NCBI RefSeq assembly: GCF_013302895.1
Contig: NZ_VJOK01000001.1
Coordinates: 4,930,351-4,994,350, forward strand
From: Streptomyces albus subsp. chlorinus
GTDB lineage: Bacteria > Actinomycetota > Actinomycetes > Streptomycetales > Streptomycetaceae
Direction: 5' to 3'
Length of the DNA stretch: 64,000 nt
The translations under genes and the position numbers were made by a program. Below are positions 15,607-23,953 of this stretch, piece by piece. Position 1 is the stretch's first letter; each line of letters starts with the position of its first letter. The notes under the pieces are model-generated. The model was given only the letters and a program-made list of their open reading frames with translations, had not been told where the DNA came from and searched no databases.

Positions 15607-16443
15607 ATGCCGCCCTCGAAGCCTCGCCCCGACGCCTCTCGTTCCCGTACGGAGGCCTCTCGTTCCCGTACGGAGGAGGCCCCCCGTCCCCATGCGGACG
15701 CCTCTCGTTCCCGTACGGACGCCCCCCGTTCCCGTACGGACGGCGCCGAGCCCGGCGCGGAAGCCCGGATCGGTAAGGGCGCCGAGCCCGGCGTGGAAAC
15801 CGGAACCGGAAAGGGCGCCGGGCCCGGCACCAAGGTCCGATCCGGTCAGGGAGCCGGAGCCGGAGCCGGAGCCGGTGAGGATGACGTCGAACCTCGCGCG
15901 GGTGCCGCCGTGGACGCCGCCTCCATGGCCGATCTGCGGGTGCTCGCCCACCCGTTGCGGCTGCGGCTCCTCTCCCTGCTGACGGGGCGGGCCCACAGCG
16001 CTGCCGAGGCGGCGCGGGCGCTGGGGCAGTCGCAGGCCAATGTGAGCTATCACCTGCGCAGGCTGCACAAGGCGGGGCTCGTCGAGGCCGCCGGGGAGGT
16101 GGTCGTACGCGGTGGTACGGCCAAGCGGTACCGTCACAACCCGGCCAGCGGAGAACTCCTGGGGCGGGACGTGCCGCCGGGAGTGGACGCCCATCTCGCC
16201 CTGGCCGGCGCTCTCGGCGAAGAGTTGCGGCGTCGTACGGCGCAGCGTGACACGGCCACGCCCGGGGACATGACGGACGCCGAGGTCTGGCTGGCGCCCG
16301 AGGTGTGGGAGAGCGTCAGGGAGCGCGCAAAGGGGCTGGGCGAGGACCTCCACCGTTTCGCTCTTCCCCCGGGTACGGACGGCGCCGTGCGGGTCAGCGC
16401 GACCATGGTGCTGTTCGCCATGAAGGCGGAGGAAGAGGGATGA
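15607..16443 (+). CDS. ArsR/winged-helix transcriptional regulator with repeat-rich N-terminus
   Basis: 278 residues. The first about 105 are low complexity: repeated A-S-R-S-R-T-E / D-A-S-R-S-R-T-D units, then Gly/Glu/Lys repeats. The winged helix begins at M-A-D-L-R-V-L-A-H-P-L-R-L-R-L-L-S-L-L (residue 107), with S-Q-A-N-V-S-Y-H-L-R-R-L-H-K-A-G-L as the recognition helix, typical of HTH_20/ArsR proteins. GGGAG precedes the ATG at 15607; an internal ATG at 15925 would give a normal-sized ArsR protein but lacks a ribosome site. It lies in the same operon as the MFS gene and so probably regulates it. No metal-binding Cys pair is evident, so a metal sensor is unlikely. Confidence 0.85.
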   Translation: MPPSKPRPDASRSRTEASRSRTEEAPRPHADASRSRTDAPRSRTDGAEPGAEARIGKGAEPGVETGTGKGAGPGTKVRSGQGAGAGAGAGEDDVEPRAGAAVDAASMADLRVLAHPLRLRLLSLLTGRAHSAAEAARALGQSQANVSYHLRRLHKAGLVEAAGEVVVRGGTAKRYRHNPASGELLGRDVPPGVDAHLALAGALGEELRRRTAQRDTATPGDMTDAEVWLAPEVWESVRERAKGLGEDLHRFALPPGTDGAVRVSATMVLFAMKAEEEG

Positions 16444-16556
16444 AGCGGTGTCAAGAGGGGTGAAGGGCTCATACGGGTACGGCCGGCACTCCCGTCCCGT
16501 CCTCCACACGGAAATGTGTGCGCTCTGAGCAGGCTCTCATCACATCGGGTGAAACT

Positions 16557-16577
16557 TTGGCCGACCGTTGCGGCCAA
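16557..16577. promoter_or_regulatory. Candidate GntR operator
   Basis: TTGGCC (16557-16562) and GGCCAA (16572-16577) are inverted across 9 nt. A second short dyad, CAACA-n6-TGTTG, follows at 16575-16590. Both lie 80-110 bp upstream of the gntR start, the place for autoregulation. Confidence 0.35.
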
Positions 16578-16667
16578 CAACACTCTGTTGCCAAGCTGTT
16601 GCTGACCGTCAGCATGACTCGCGCCATCCAGCACCTGGCTGGCCAGGCCGTAACGGGGAGGGCACAC

Positions 16668-17420
16668 GTGCCATTCGGTGAGCAGCCCGCGTATCTGCGT
16701 GTCGCCTCGGATCTCCGCAAGAAGATCGCCGACGGATCCCTGCCGCCGCACGCCAGGCTGCCCTCGCAGGCCCGCATCCGTGAGGAGTACGGCGTCTCCG
16801 ACACGGTCGCGCTGGAGGCCCGGAAGGTGTTGATGGCCGAGGGCCTGGTGGAGGGCCGGTCGGGTTCGGGGACGTATGTGAGGGAGCTGCCCGACGCGCG
16901 GCGCGTCGCCCGTACGGGGTATCGCACGATGGGCGAGTGCACCCCGTTCCGCCAGGAGCAGTCGGACGAACGGGTGCAGGGCAGCTGGGAGTCGCAGAGC
17001 GAGCAGGAGGACGCCTGCGGGGACATCGCCGAGCGGCTGTTCATCGAGCCGGGCGACAGGGTGATGCGGACCCGGTACGTCTTCCAGGTCGACGGCGAGC
17101 CGGTCATGCTGTCCACCTCCTGGGAGCCGCTCGCGGTGACGGGCCGGACGCCCGTGATGCTGCCCGAGGAGGGGCCGTTGGGCGGCAGGGGTGTGGTCGA
17201 GCGGATGGCGGCGATCGACCTGGTGGTGGACAACGTCACCGAGGAGGTCGGCACCCGGCCGGGCCGCGCCGAGGAGATGACCGCGCTGGGCGGCGTGCCC
17301 GGGCACGCGGTGCTCGTCATCGCGCGCACCTTCTACGCGGGCAAGCGGCCCGTCGAGACGGCGGACGTGGTGGTGCCCGCCGACCGCTTCAAGCTGGCGT
17401 ATCACCTCCCGGTCAAGTAG
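16668..17420 (+). CDS. GntR-family regulator, HutC subfamily (UTRA domain)
   Basis: 250 residues. An N-terminal winged helix (P-A-Y-L-R-V-A-S-D-L-R-K-K-I-A-D-G-S-L-P, then R-L-P-S-Q-A-R-I-R-E-E-Y-G-V-S-D-T-V) is followed by a UTRA effector domain: G-E-P-V-M-L-S-T-S-W-E-P and D-N-V-T-E-E-V-G-T-R-P, ending P-A-D-R-F-K-L-A-Y-H. The GTG at 16668 is fixed by GGGGAGGG 5 nt upstream; an in-frame start at 16518 has none. The effector is unknown. It stands alone, with a possible operator at 16557-16577. The following gene is 258 bp away. Confidence 0.93.
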   Translation: MPFGEQPAYLRVASDLRKKIADGSLPPHARLPSQARIREEYGVSDTVALEARKVLMAEGLVEGRSGSGTYVRELPDARRVARTGYRTMGECTPFRQEQSDERVQGSWESQSEQEDACGDIAERLFIEPGDRVMRTRYVFQVDGEPVMLSTSWEPLAVTGRTPVMLPEEGPLGGRGVVERMAAIDLVVDNVTEEVGTRPGRAEEMTALGGVPGHAVLVIARTFYAGKRPVETADVVVPADRFKLAYHLPVK

Positions 17421-17677
17421 CGCCCCAGCCCCGGCGGGGCAGCACGCCCGGCCTCCCGTCCCGGGATTGTCCCCCTTGCTCTGGCTGTCCCGTGTTCCGG
17501 CTGCCCCCTGGCCCTGGTTGTCCCCCTTCCCTGGTTCCGTTTCCGTCGCTCTCCGTCACCGGAGCCGGGGATTCCGGCCCGTGTGGTGCCCGCGTTGGGC
17601 GAACACGCGGCCGAAAATGTTGGCCCTTTGTGCAAACTCGAATGCGTTGCGTGAACGTCGGGCGTAAGCTCGGGCAT

Positions 17678-17896
17678 ATGCGAAGTACGAGCGGCGACAG
17701 TGAGGCGGTGCGTCCCTGGCAGCTCATACGCCAGGACCGCCACGGCAATCGCTACCGTGTCGGCAGCTACGCCACCTGGGCCGAGGCGAAGCATTTCGCC
17801 GAGCGGCTGGGGGAGCGCGGCGAGGGGTACGTCGTGGAGCACCGCGACCGTCTCGTCGTGGAGCCCGGCGAACCCGTGGACGAAGCCCACCACTGA
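17678..17896 (+). CDS. 72-residue conserved hypothetical protein
   Basis: ATG at 17678; the product reads P-W-Q-L-I-R-Q-D-R-H-G-N-R-Y-R-V-G-S-Y-A-T-W-A-E-A, then A-E-R-L, G-Y-V-V-E and a short acidic tail. The compact alternation of beta-like and helical stretches resembles small SPOR-like or 'H-G-N-x-Y' proteins seen in Streptomyces next to SpoIIE genes. No catalytic motif is seen and the function is unknown. It is 137 bp upstream of the first spoIIE-type gene in the same direction. The 258 bp before it contain C/T-rich imperfect repeats (G-G-T-T-G-T-C-C-C-C-C-T-T) and no gene. Confidence 0.75.
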   Translation: MRSTSGDSEAVRPWQLIRQDRHGNRYRVGSYATWAEAKHFAERLGERGEGYVVEHRDRLVVEPGEPVDEAHH

Positions 17897-18033
17897 GTGC
17901 TCGCGTCCCACGGGGATTCGCGGGCAGGTCAGGGATAATCGGTCCATCTTGGCCGGATTGCCCGCCCCCCTGTACGGCGGGATCGTGGATCCGTTCGAAC
18001 CTGCCATCCGATCCCGACCAGGGGCGTGGGCGT

Positions 18034-20652
18034 GTGAGCACCGAACCCACTGACAGGGCCGCCAGGGCGACCTCGCTGCTGGACACCCTCCGCGTCGGGA
18101 TCGTCATGCTCGACGGGCGGGGGAACGTCCTGCTGTGGAGCCCGACGACGCGGGAGATCCTCGGCTGGACGGCCGAGGAGACGATCGGGCGCCCCATCGA
18201 GGAGCTGATCGAGAGCGGCGACGAGGAGCGCCGTGCGCGTCTCGCCGCCCTCGGCCGGACCCACCGCTGGCGCGGCAACCTGCGCATCCGCCACCGGGAC
18301 GGCGGCACGGTGGAGGTCGAGGGGCGCGGTTCGCTGCTGCGGGACACCGGCGACCGTCCGTTCGTCCTCGCCACCCTCATGGAGACGAGCCGGGTGCGGG
18401 CCGTCGAGCACGACCTGGCGGCGCTGGACGCGCTGTTCGCCTCCTCCCCGCTGGGCATCGCGCTGTTCGACACCGAGAGGCGCTTCGTCCGCTGCAACGC
18501 GGCCTTCGCCGAGCTGAGCGACGCGGCCGGCACCGATCTGACCGGCCGCACCGTCGCCGAGGTGCTCCCCGCCCCGATCGCGCGGGAGGTGCTCCAGATC
18601 CAGTCGGGCGTCCTGGAGACGGGGCGTTCCGTCGTGGACGTGGTGACCCCGCTGCCCGGCGGCCACACGGCCCTGTCGAGCTCGTACGCGCGGCTCGTCG
18701 ACCGCGGCGGCGAGGTGCTCGGGGTGAGCTGCACCGTCATGGACGTCACCGAACGGCTGGAGGCGCTCAACAAGGCGGAGGCGGCGCGCGGACGGCTCGC
18801 GCTGCTGGACGACCTGGGAGTGGCGCTCGGCGACCGGCTCGACGTACGCGCCATCGCCCAGGCGCTCGCCACCGCGCTCGTGCCGCGCTTCGCCGACTAC
18901 GCGGGGGTGCTGCTGCGCGGCGAGGTCGCCACCGGGGGCGATCTGCCCGAACCGGTGATCCCGGTCGGAACGCCCCTGCACCTGCTGGGTTTCGCGGCGC
19001 GGTACACGGGGGAGCGCGTGGAGCGGCTGCTGCGCCTGGGCGGGGAGGTCGTCCACGAGCGCGAGTCGCTGCTCGGCCGCGCGCTGCACACCGGGGAGCC
19101 GCAGCTCGCCGCCTCGCCCGAGGAGATCCTGCGCGCGACCCGGCCGGGCGACCCCAAGGTCGCGGCCACCTTCGACCTGGACGTCGACTCGCTGATGGCC
19201 GTGCCGCTGCGGGCGCGCGGTACGGCGCTCGGGCTGCTCGTCGTCAGCCGGGCCGGGACGGGCGCCGGGAAGGGGAGCGGCGCGGGGCGGGAGCCGTTCG
19301 TGGACGACGACCGGGCGCTCGCCGTCGAACTGGCCGACCGCTCCGCCACCTTCCTCGACAACGCCCGGCTCTACGCGCGGGAGCGCGAGGGCGCGCTGAT
19401 GCTCCAGCGCAGCCTGCTGCCGCAGCACATCCCCGAGCCGCCCGGTGTCGCCCTCGCCTACCGCTACGTGCCCGGCAGCAGTGGTACGGAGGTGGGCGGC
19501 GACTGGTTCGACGTCATCCCGCTGCCGGGCGGACGGGCCGCGTTCGTCGTCGGGGACGTGATGGGCCACGGACTGCACTCGGCCGTCACCATGGGCCGGC
19601 TGCGGACCGCCGTGCGCACCCTGGCCGGCCTCGACCTGCCGCCCGACGAACTGCTCGCCCGCGTCAGCACGGTCGGCGACGACCTGTCTCACGGCCCCGA
19701 CGAGCCGCTGATGGCCACCTGCCTGTACGCCGTGTACGAGCCGGCGCCCACCTTGGCGGGGAAGCGGTGCGGCGTGCTCACCATGGCCGGCGCGGGACAC
19801 GTGCCGCCGCTGCTCGTCACGCACGAGCCCGGCGGCGGGTGCCGGGCGCGTCCGGTGGCGATCCCCTCGGGCATGCCCCTGGGGGTGGGCGGGCCCGCGG
19901 AGCGGGGGGACTTCCAGGCGGTCGAGATGGAGGTCGAGGAGGGCAGTGTGCTCGTCCTCTACACCGACGGCCTGGTCGAGACCCGGGAGGAGGACATCTT
20001 CGCGGGCATCGACCGGGTGTGCGCCCTGCTGGCCGGGCGCGACCCCCGGCGGGCGGCACCGGAGGAGGGCTTCGCCTTCGACGGGGCCGGCGCCCACGTG
20101 TCGCGGGGCCCGCTGGAGGACACCGGATGCGGGAGCATCGAGAACGCGTGCGACGTCCTCATCGGCTCGCTGCGCCGCCAGGCCGGACGCGCCGGCGGCG
20201 GACCGGGTACCGGGGACGACGTGGCGCTGCTGATGGCGCGGCTCGGCGGGCTGCCCGGGGGCACCGCCGCCTCCTGGTCGTTCGGCACCGGGAGCTACGC
20301 CGTGCGGCGGGCGCGCGAGGCCGTGCGGCAGACGCTCCGGGAATGGGGACTCGCCGCGCTGGAGGACACGGCCGTCCTGCTGGTGAGCGAGCTGGTGACC
20401 AATGTGCTGCGGTACGCGCACGGGCCGATCGGTGTGCGCATGGTGCGCGGCACCGGGCGGGACGCCGGCGGGGAGGGGGTGCTGACCGTGGAGGTGTCGG
20501 ACCCGCTGCCCGAGCCGCCCCGCGAGCGCGTCGTCACCGAGGAGCAGGAAGGCGGCAGAGGTATCCAGCTGGTGGCGGCCGAGGCCCGCCGCTGGGGTAC
20601 CAGGCAGGGCCCGGAGGGCAAGACGGTGTGGTTCGAACTGCCACTTGACTGA
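18034..20652 (+). CDS. Multidomain SpoIIE-type Ser/Thr phosphatase (PAS-PAS-GAF-PP2C-HATPase)
   Basis: 872 residues in order: PAS (about 12-110, with L-L-W-S-P-T-T-R-E-I-L-G-W), a second PAS (125-245), GAF (270-430), SpoIIE/PP2C phosphatase (440-690) and a C-terminal HATPase_c anti-sigma-kinase-like domain (720-872). Phosphatase metal motifs are present: G-G-D-W-F-D-V, G-D-V-M-G-H-G, A-G-H-V-P-P-L-L, L-Y-T-D-G-L-V-E and G-D-D-V-A-L-L. The kinase domain has E-L-V-T-N-V-L-R-Y-A and G-G-R-G-I-Q-L. Such proteins dephosphorylate anti-anti-sigma factors and can also act as kinase, linking a PAS/GAF signal to an alternative sigma factor. It is cytosolic (no TM). The GTG start lies close behind the 72-residue gene. 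Confidence 0.95.
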   Translation: MSTEPTDRAARATSLLDTLRVGIVMLDGRGNVLLWSPTTREILGWTAEETIGRPIEELIESGDEERRARLAALGRTHRWRGNLRIRHRDGGTVEVEGRGSLLRDTGDRPFVLATLMETSRVRAVEHDLAALDALFASSPLGIALFDTERRFVRCNAAFAELSDAAGTDLTGRTVAEVLPAPIAREVLQIQSGVLETGRSVVDVVTPLPGGHTALSSSYARLVDRGGEVLGVSCTVMDVTERLEALNKAEAARGRLALLDDLGVALGDRLDVRAIAQALATALVPRFADYAGVLLRGEVATGGDLPEPVIPVGTPLHLLGFAARYTGERVERLLRLGGEVVHERESLLGRALHTGEPQLAASPEEILRATRPGDPKVAATFDLDVDSLMAVPLRARGTALGLLVVSRAGTGAGKGSGAGREPFVDDDRALAVELADRSATFLDNARLYAREREGALMLQRSLLPQHIPEPPGVALAYRYVPGSSGTEVGGDWFDVIPLPGGRAAFVVGDVMGHGLHSAVTMGRLRTAVRTLAGLDLPPDELLARVSTVGDDLSHGPDEPLMATCLYAVYEPAPTLAGKRCGVLTMAGAGHVPPLLVTHEPGGGCRARPVAIPSGMPLGVGGPAERGDFQAVEMEVEEGSVLVLYTDGLVETREEDIFAGIDRVCALLAGRDPRRAAPEEGFAFDGAGAHVSRGPLEDTGCGSIENACDVLIGSLRRQAGRAGGGPGTGDDVALLMARLGGLPGGTAASWSFGTGSYAVRRAREAVRQTLREWGLAALEDTAVLLVSELVTNVLRYAHGPIGVRMVRGTGRDAGGEGVLTVEVSDPLPEPPRERVVTEEQEGGRGIQLVAAEARRWGTRQGPEGKTVWFELPLD

Positions 20653-20934
20653 GCAGACTTGACAAGGAGGGGTGGGCGCACGGCCCGGTGGCGTGGAGTA
20701 CCGCCGAGCGGGTACGCGTCCGGCCGGTGTTCCGGCACGCACTCCGGGGGTTCGAGACCGTGCTCGGTGGTTAGGAGACAGGGGTGGCCCTCGTGGACAG
20801 CGGGGGGTATGCGCATGTTGCCTCGTCGTGACAAGGAAGACTTGTAGCGATCGGGAAGAGCGGGCTCCGGATCGTCGTCCGGGCTGCCACACTGCTCGGA
20901 CCGGAGGCGAGCACCGGCAGTGGAAGGGGCGGCA

Positions 20935-22968
20935 TTGAGCGATATCCCGGTGGAGGCGGCCGGTAAGCAGGACGACGTACGTCGTGCCCTGGCCCTGCTG
21001 AACGCCGCGGGCGCGCGGATCGGCAACTCACTGGACCTGGAGACCACGGCCCGCGAACTGCTGGACGTGGCGGTGCCGCAGTTCTGCGACCTGGCCTCCG
21101 TCGACCTGTACGAGAGTGTGCTGGCCGGTGACGAGCCCCGCCCGGTCGGACCCTCGGGCCCCGACGACCCGGACGGCTTCGACGACCCGGCCCCCGGCCG
21201 GGCGGGCGCGGCCAACGGGGTCCCGCGGCCCGGTCAGGTCAACGGCACCGCGCGGTCCGGGCTGCCCCACCGCCGCCGCGGTCCCGTCGGCTCGCCGCGC
21301 GGGGAACTGCGCAGGGTCGCCTTCGCCAGCGCCGTCTCGGACGCCCCCTCCTACGGCCTCGGGATGCCGGACGACGACAGCCGGGTGGACCCCTGGGCGG
21401 ACGCCCGCGCGGGCCGGACCCACGAGGCGGCGCGGGCCCGGCACAACGGGGCCGCCTCCGGCCCCGGGGTGCGGCCCGGCCCGCCCGCCGAGGTCGGCAC
21501 CACCCACTGCTACGCCGAGCACTCCCCGTACGCCGTCGCGCTGCGCACCGGCCGGGTGCAGAACATCTCCGGCCAGGACGGCAATGTGCCGGCCCAGTTC
21601 GGCGCGGTCGTCCAGTCCACCCTCGCCGTGCCCATGGTCGCCCGGGACCGGGTGCTGGGACTGGCCCAGTTCTCCCGCGCCAAGGGCAGCGAGCCCTTCG
21701 GGGAGCGGGACGGCGCGCTCGCCGCCGAGCTGGCGGCCCGCGCCGCCGTGTGCATCGACAACGCCCGGCTCTACCGCAGGGAGCACGAGCGGGCCCTCAT
21801 ACTGCAGCGCAGCCTGCTGCCGCCGGGCGACCCGGAGGCGGCCGGACTGGAGATCGCCTGCCGCTACCTGCCCGGCAACCCGGCCACCGAGGTGGGCGGC
21901 GACTGGTTCGACGTCATCGAACTGCCCGGGCACCGCACCGCCATCGTCGTCGGGGACGTGATGGGGCGCGGGCTGCGCGCGGCGGTCGCCATGGGCGAAC
22001 TGCGCACCGCCGTCCGCACCCTGGCGCTCACCGACATGGAACCCGCCGAAGTTCTCGGCGCCCTCGACGAGATCGCGCGCGGCCTCGGCGACACCCGCAG
22101 ACAGCACCCGCAGCGCACCCAGCGCGGCAGCGACACCGACCTGTCCGAGGTGTACCTGGCCACCTGCATCTACGCCGTCTACGACCCGGTCTCGCGGCGC
22201 TGCACCTTCGCCAACGCGGGACACCTGCCGCCCATCATGGTCGAACCGGACGAGCCCGCACTGCTGCTGGAGGTCCCCAAGGGCGTCCCGCTGGGCGTGG
22301 GCGGCGAACCGTTCGAGGAGATCGAGATCGAGCTGCCCCAGGGCGCGATGCTCGCCCTCTACACCGACGGCCTGGTCGAATCCCGCGACCACCCCCTGGA
22401 CGAGGGCCTGGACCGGTTCCGCTCGGCGCTCACGGACGCGGCCGAGCCGCTGGAGGACACCGCGGACCGCGTGCTGCGCACCCTCAACGTGCACCACGGC
22501 GAGGACGACATCGCCCTGCTCGTCGCCCGGGTGCAGGGCCTGGCTCCGGAGAACGTGGGCGACTGGACGCTGCCCCCCGAACCCCGCTCGGTCGCACGCG
22601 CCCGCGAACTGGCCCGCGAGCAACTGGCCTCCTGGGACCTCGACGCCCTCGGCGACACCGCCGAACTGCTGGTGAGCGAACTGGTCACCAACGCGCTGCG
22701 CTACGGCGAGGGCAACATCCGGCTGCGGCTGCTGCTGGAGCGCACGCTGGTGTGCGAGGTGTGGGACGCGGGCCAGGTCCAGCCCCGCAGGCGCCGTGCC
22801 CGCGACACCGACGAGGGCGGCCGGGGCCTCCAGCTCGTCGACCTCCTCAGCACGGGCTGGGGGAGCCGCCGGGTCCCCTCCGGCAAGGCCGTCTGGTTCC
22901 AGCTGCCCCGCCCCGAGGCCGGCACGGCGGCACCGGACCCGACAGAGGCGCTGCTGAGCCTGTTTTGA
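20935..22968 (+). CDS. SpoIIE-type phosphatase with GAF and HATPase domains
   Basis: 677 residues: GAF (about 10-280), PP2C/SpoIIE (285-530, with G-G-D-W-F-D-V-I-E, G-D-V-M-G-R-G, A-G-H-L-P-P-I, L-Y-T-D-G-L-V-E) and a C-terminal HATPase (E-L-V-T-N-A-L-R-Y, G-G-R-G-L-Q-L). It is a shorter relative of the preceding gene without PAS domains. The GAF is interrupted by about 100 disordered, Gly/Pro/Arg-rich residues (from about 65 to 170). The TTG at 20935 is chosen because GGAAGGGG lies 6 nt upstream; a GTG at 20920 is possible. The 280 bp before it contain no gene. No anti-sigma or anti-anti-sigma gene is adjacent, so the target is elsewhere. Confidence 0.94.
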   Translation: MSDIPVEAAGKQDDVRRALALLNAAGARIGNSLDLETTARELLDVAVPQFCDLASVDLYESVLAGDEPRPVGPSGPDDPDGFDDPAPGRAGAANGVPRPGQVNGTARSGLPHRRRGPVGSPRGELRRVAFASAVSDAPSYGLGMPDDDSRVDPWADARAGRTHEAARARHNGAASGPGVRPGPPAEVGTTHCYAEHSPYAVALRTGRVQNISGQDGNVPAQFGAVVQSTLAVPMVARDRVLGLAQFSRAKGSEPFGERDGALAAELAARAAVCIDNARLYRREHERALILQRSLLPPGDPEAAGLEIACRYLPGNPATEVGGDWFDVIELPGHRTAIVVGDVMGRGLRAAVAMGELRTAVRTLALTDMEPAEVLGALDEIARGLGDTRRQHPQRTQRGSDTDLSEVYLATCIYAVYDPVSRRCTFANAGHLPPIMVEPDEPALLLEVPKGVPLGVGGEPFEEIEIELPQGAMLALYTDGLVESRDHPLDEGLDRFRSALTDAAEPLEDTADRVLRTLNVHHGEDDIALLVARVQGLAPENVGDWTLPPEPRSVARARELAREQLASWDLDALGDTAELLVSELVTNALRYGEGNIRLRLLLERTLVCEVWDAGQVQPRRRRARDTDEGGRGLQLVDLLSTGWGSRRVPSGKAVWFQLPRPEAGTAAPDPTEALLSLF

Positions 22969-22989
22969 GCTGAGCCTGTTCCGACCGGC

Positions 22990-23015
22990 GCGGCGCCCTC
23001 GACCGGGGGCGCCGC
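22990..23015. terminator. Bidirectional terminator hairpin
   Basis: GCGGCGCCC (22990-22998) pairs perfectly with GGGCGCCGC (23007-23015) across 8 nt. It lies between convergent genes: the SpoIIE-type gene ends at 22968 and the sdhB gene at 23093. Confidence 0.75.
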
Positions 23016-23092
23016 ACCACCGCCGGCCGTCCGGGGCGCCGCCCGCCGGCGGGGAGGTGCCGTACCCGCCGGCCGGGGAGGTGCCGTGTCCG

Positions 23093-23953
23093 TCAGGCGC
23101 GGCGGCGGCGGATCTTGGTGCCGAGCCACACCAGCGGGTCGTACTTGCGGTCAGCGGCGCGTTCCTTGAGCGGGATGAGGGCGTTGTCCGTGATCCGGAT
23201 GTGCTCCGGGCACACCTCGGTGCAGCATTTGGTGATGTTGCAGTAGCCCAGGCCGTGGTCGTCCTGTGCCGTGGTCTTGCGGTCCAGGCCCTGCTCCCCG
23301 GCGGCGTCGAGGGGGTGCATGTCCAGTTCGGCGACCCGCATCAGGAAGCGCGGACCGGCGAAGGCGGCCTTGTTCTCCTCGTGGTCGCGGACGACGTGGC
23401 AGGTGTCCTGGCACAGGAAGCACTCGATGCACTTGCGGAACTCCTGCGAGCGCCCGACGTCCTCCTGCCGCATCCGGTACTCGCCGGGCCCCAGGCCGGG
23501 CGGCGGCACGAAGGCGGGGATCTCGCGTGCCTTGGTGTAGTTGAAGCCGACGTCCGTGACCAGGTCCCGCACCACCGGGAACGCCCGCAGAGGGGTGACG
23601 GTGACGACCTCGTCCCGGTCGAAGACGGACATCCGGGTCATGCACATCAGCCTCGGGCGACCGTTGATCTCCGCGCTGCACGAGCCGCACTTGCCCGCCT
23701 TGCAGTTCCAGCGGACCGCGAGGTCGGGGGTCTGGGTGGCCTGGAGGCGGTGGATGATGTCGAGGACGACCTCGCCCTCGTTCACCTCGACGGTGAAGTC
23801 CTCCAGGCCGCCGCCGTCCACGTCGCCGCGCCAGATCCGGAAGTGCGCGTCGTAGCTGGTTCCCGGTCGCGTGGTGTCCGGGGCGCCGCCGCTCACCGCG
23901 CCGTCGATGCCCTCGCGGCCGGGGCCCGCCCCGTGGTGCGCTTCGGTAGTCAC
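23093..23953 (-). CDS. sdhB: Succinate dehydrogenase/fumarate reductase iron-sulfur subunit
   Basis: 286 residues. Cys84, Cys89, Cys92 and Cys104 (N-C-K-A-G-K-C-G-S-C) form the [2Fe-2S] site. C175-x2-C178-x2-C181-x3-C185 and C238/C243/C244/C248 (C-C-T-E-V-C-P-E) supply the [4Fe-4S] and [3Fe-4S] clusters. The subunit transfers electrons from the flavoprotein to the membrane cytochrome b and quinone. The GTG start overlaps the sdhA stop by four bases (GTGA), showing translational coupling. Together with a single large cytochrome b gene, the layout is of the non-classical (fumarate-reductase-like) SDH found beside the classical one in actinobacteria. Confidence 0.96.
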   Translation of the reverse strand: MTTEAHHGAGPGREGIDGAVSGGAPDTTRPGTSYDAHFRIWRGDVDGGGLEDFTVEVNEGEVVLDIIHRLQATQTPDLAVRWNCKAGKCGSCSAEINGRPRLMCMTRMSVFDRDEVVTVTPLRAFPVVRDLVTDVGFNYTKAREIPAFVPPPGLGPGEYRMRQEDVGRSQEFRKCIECFLCQDTCHVVRDHEENKAAFAGPRFLMRVAELDMHPLDAAGEQGLDRKTTAQDDHGLGYCNITKCCTEVCPEHIRITDNALIPLKERAADRKYDPLVWLGTKIRRRRA

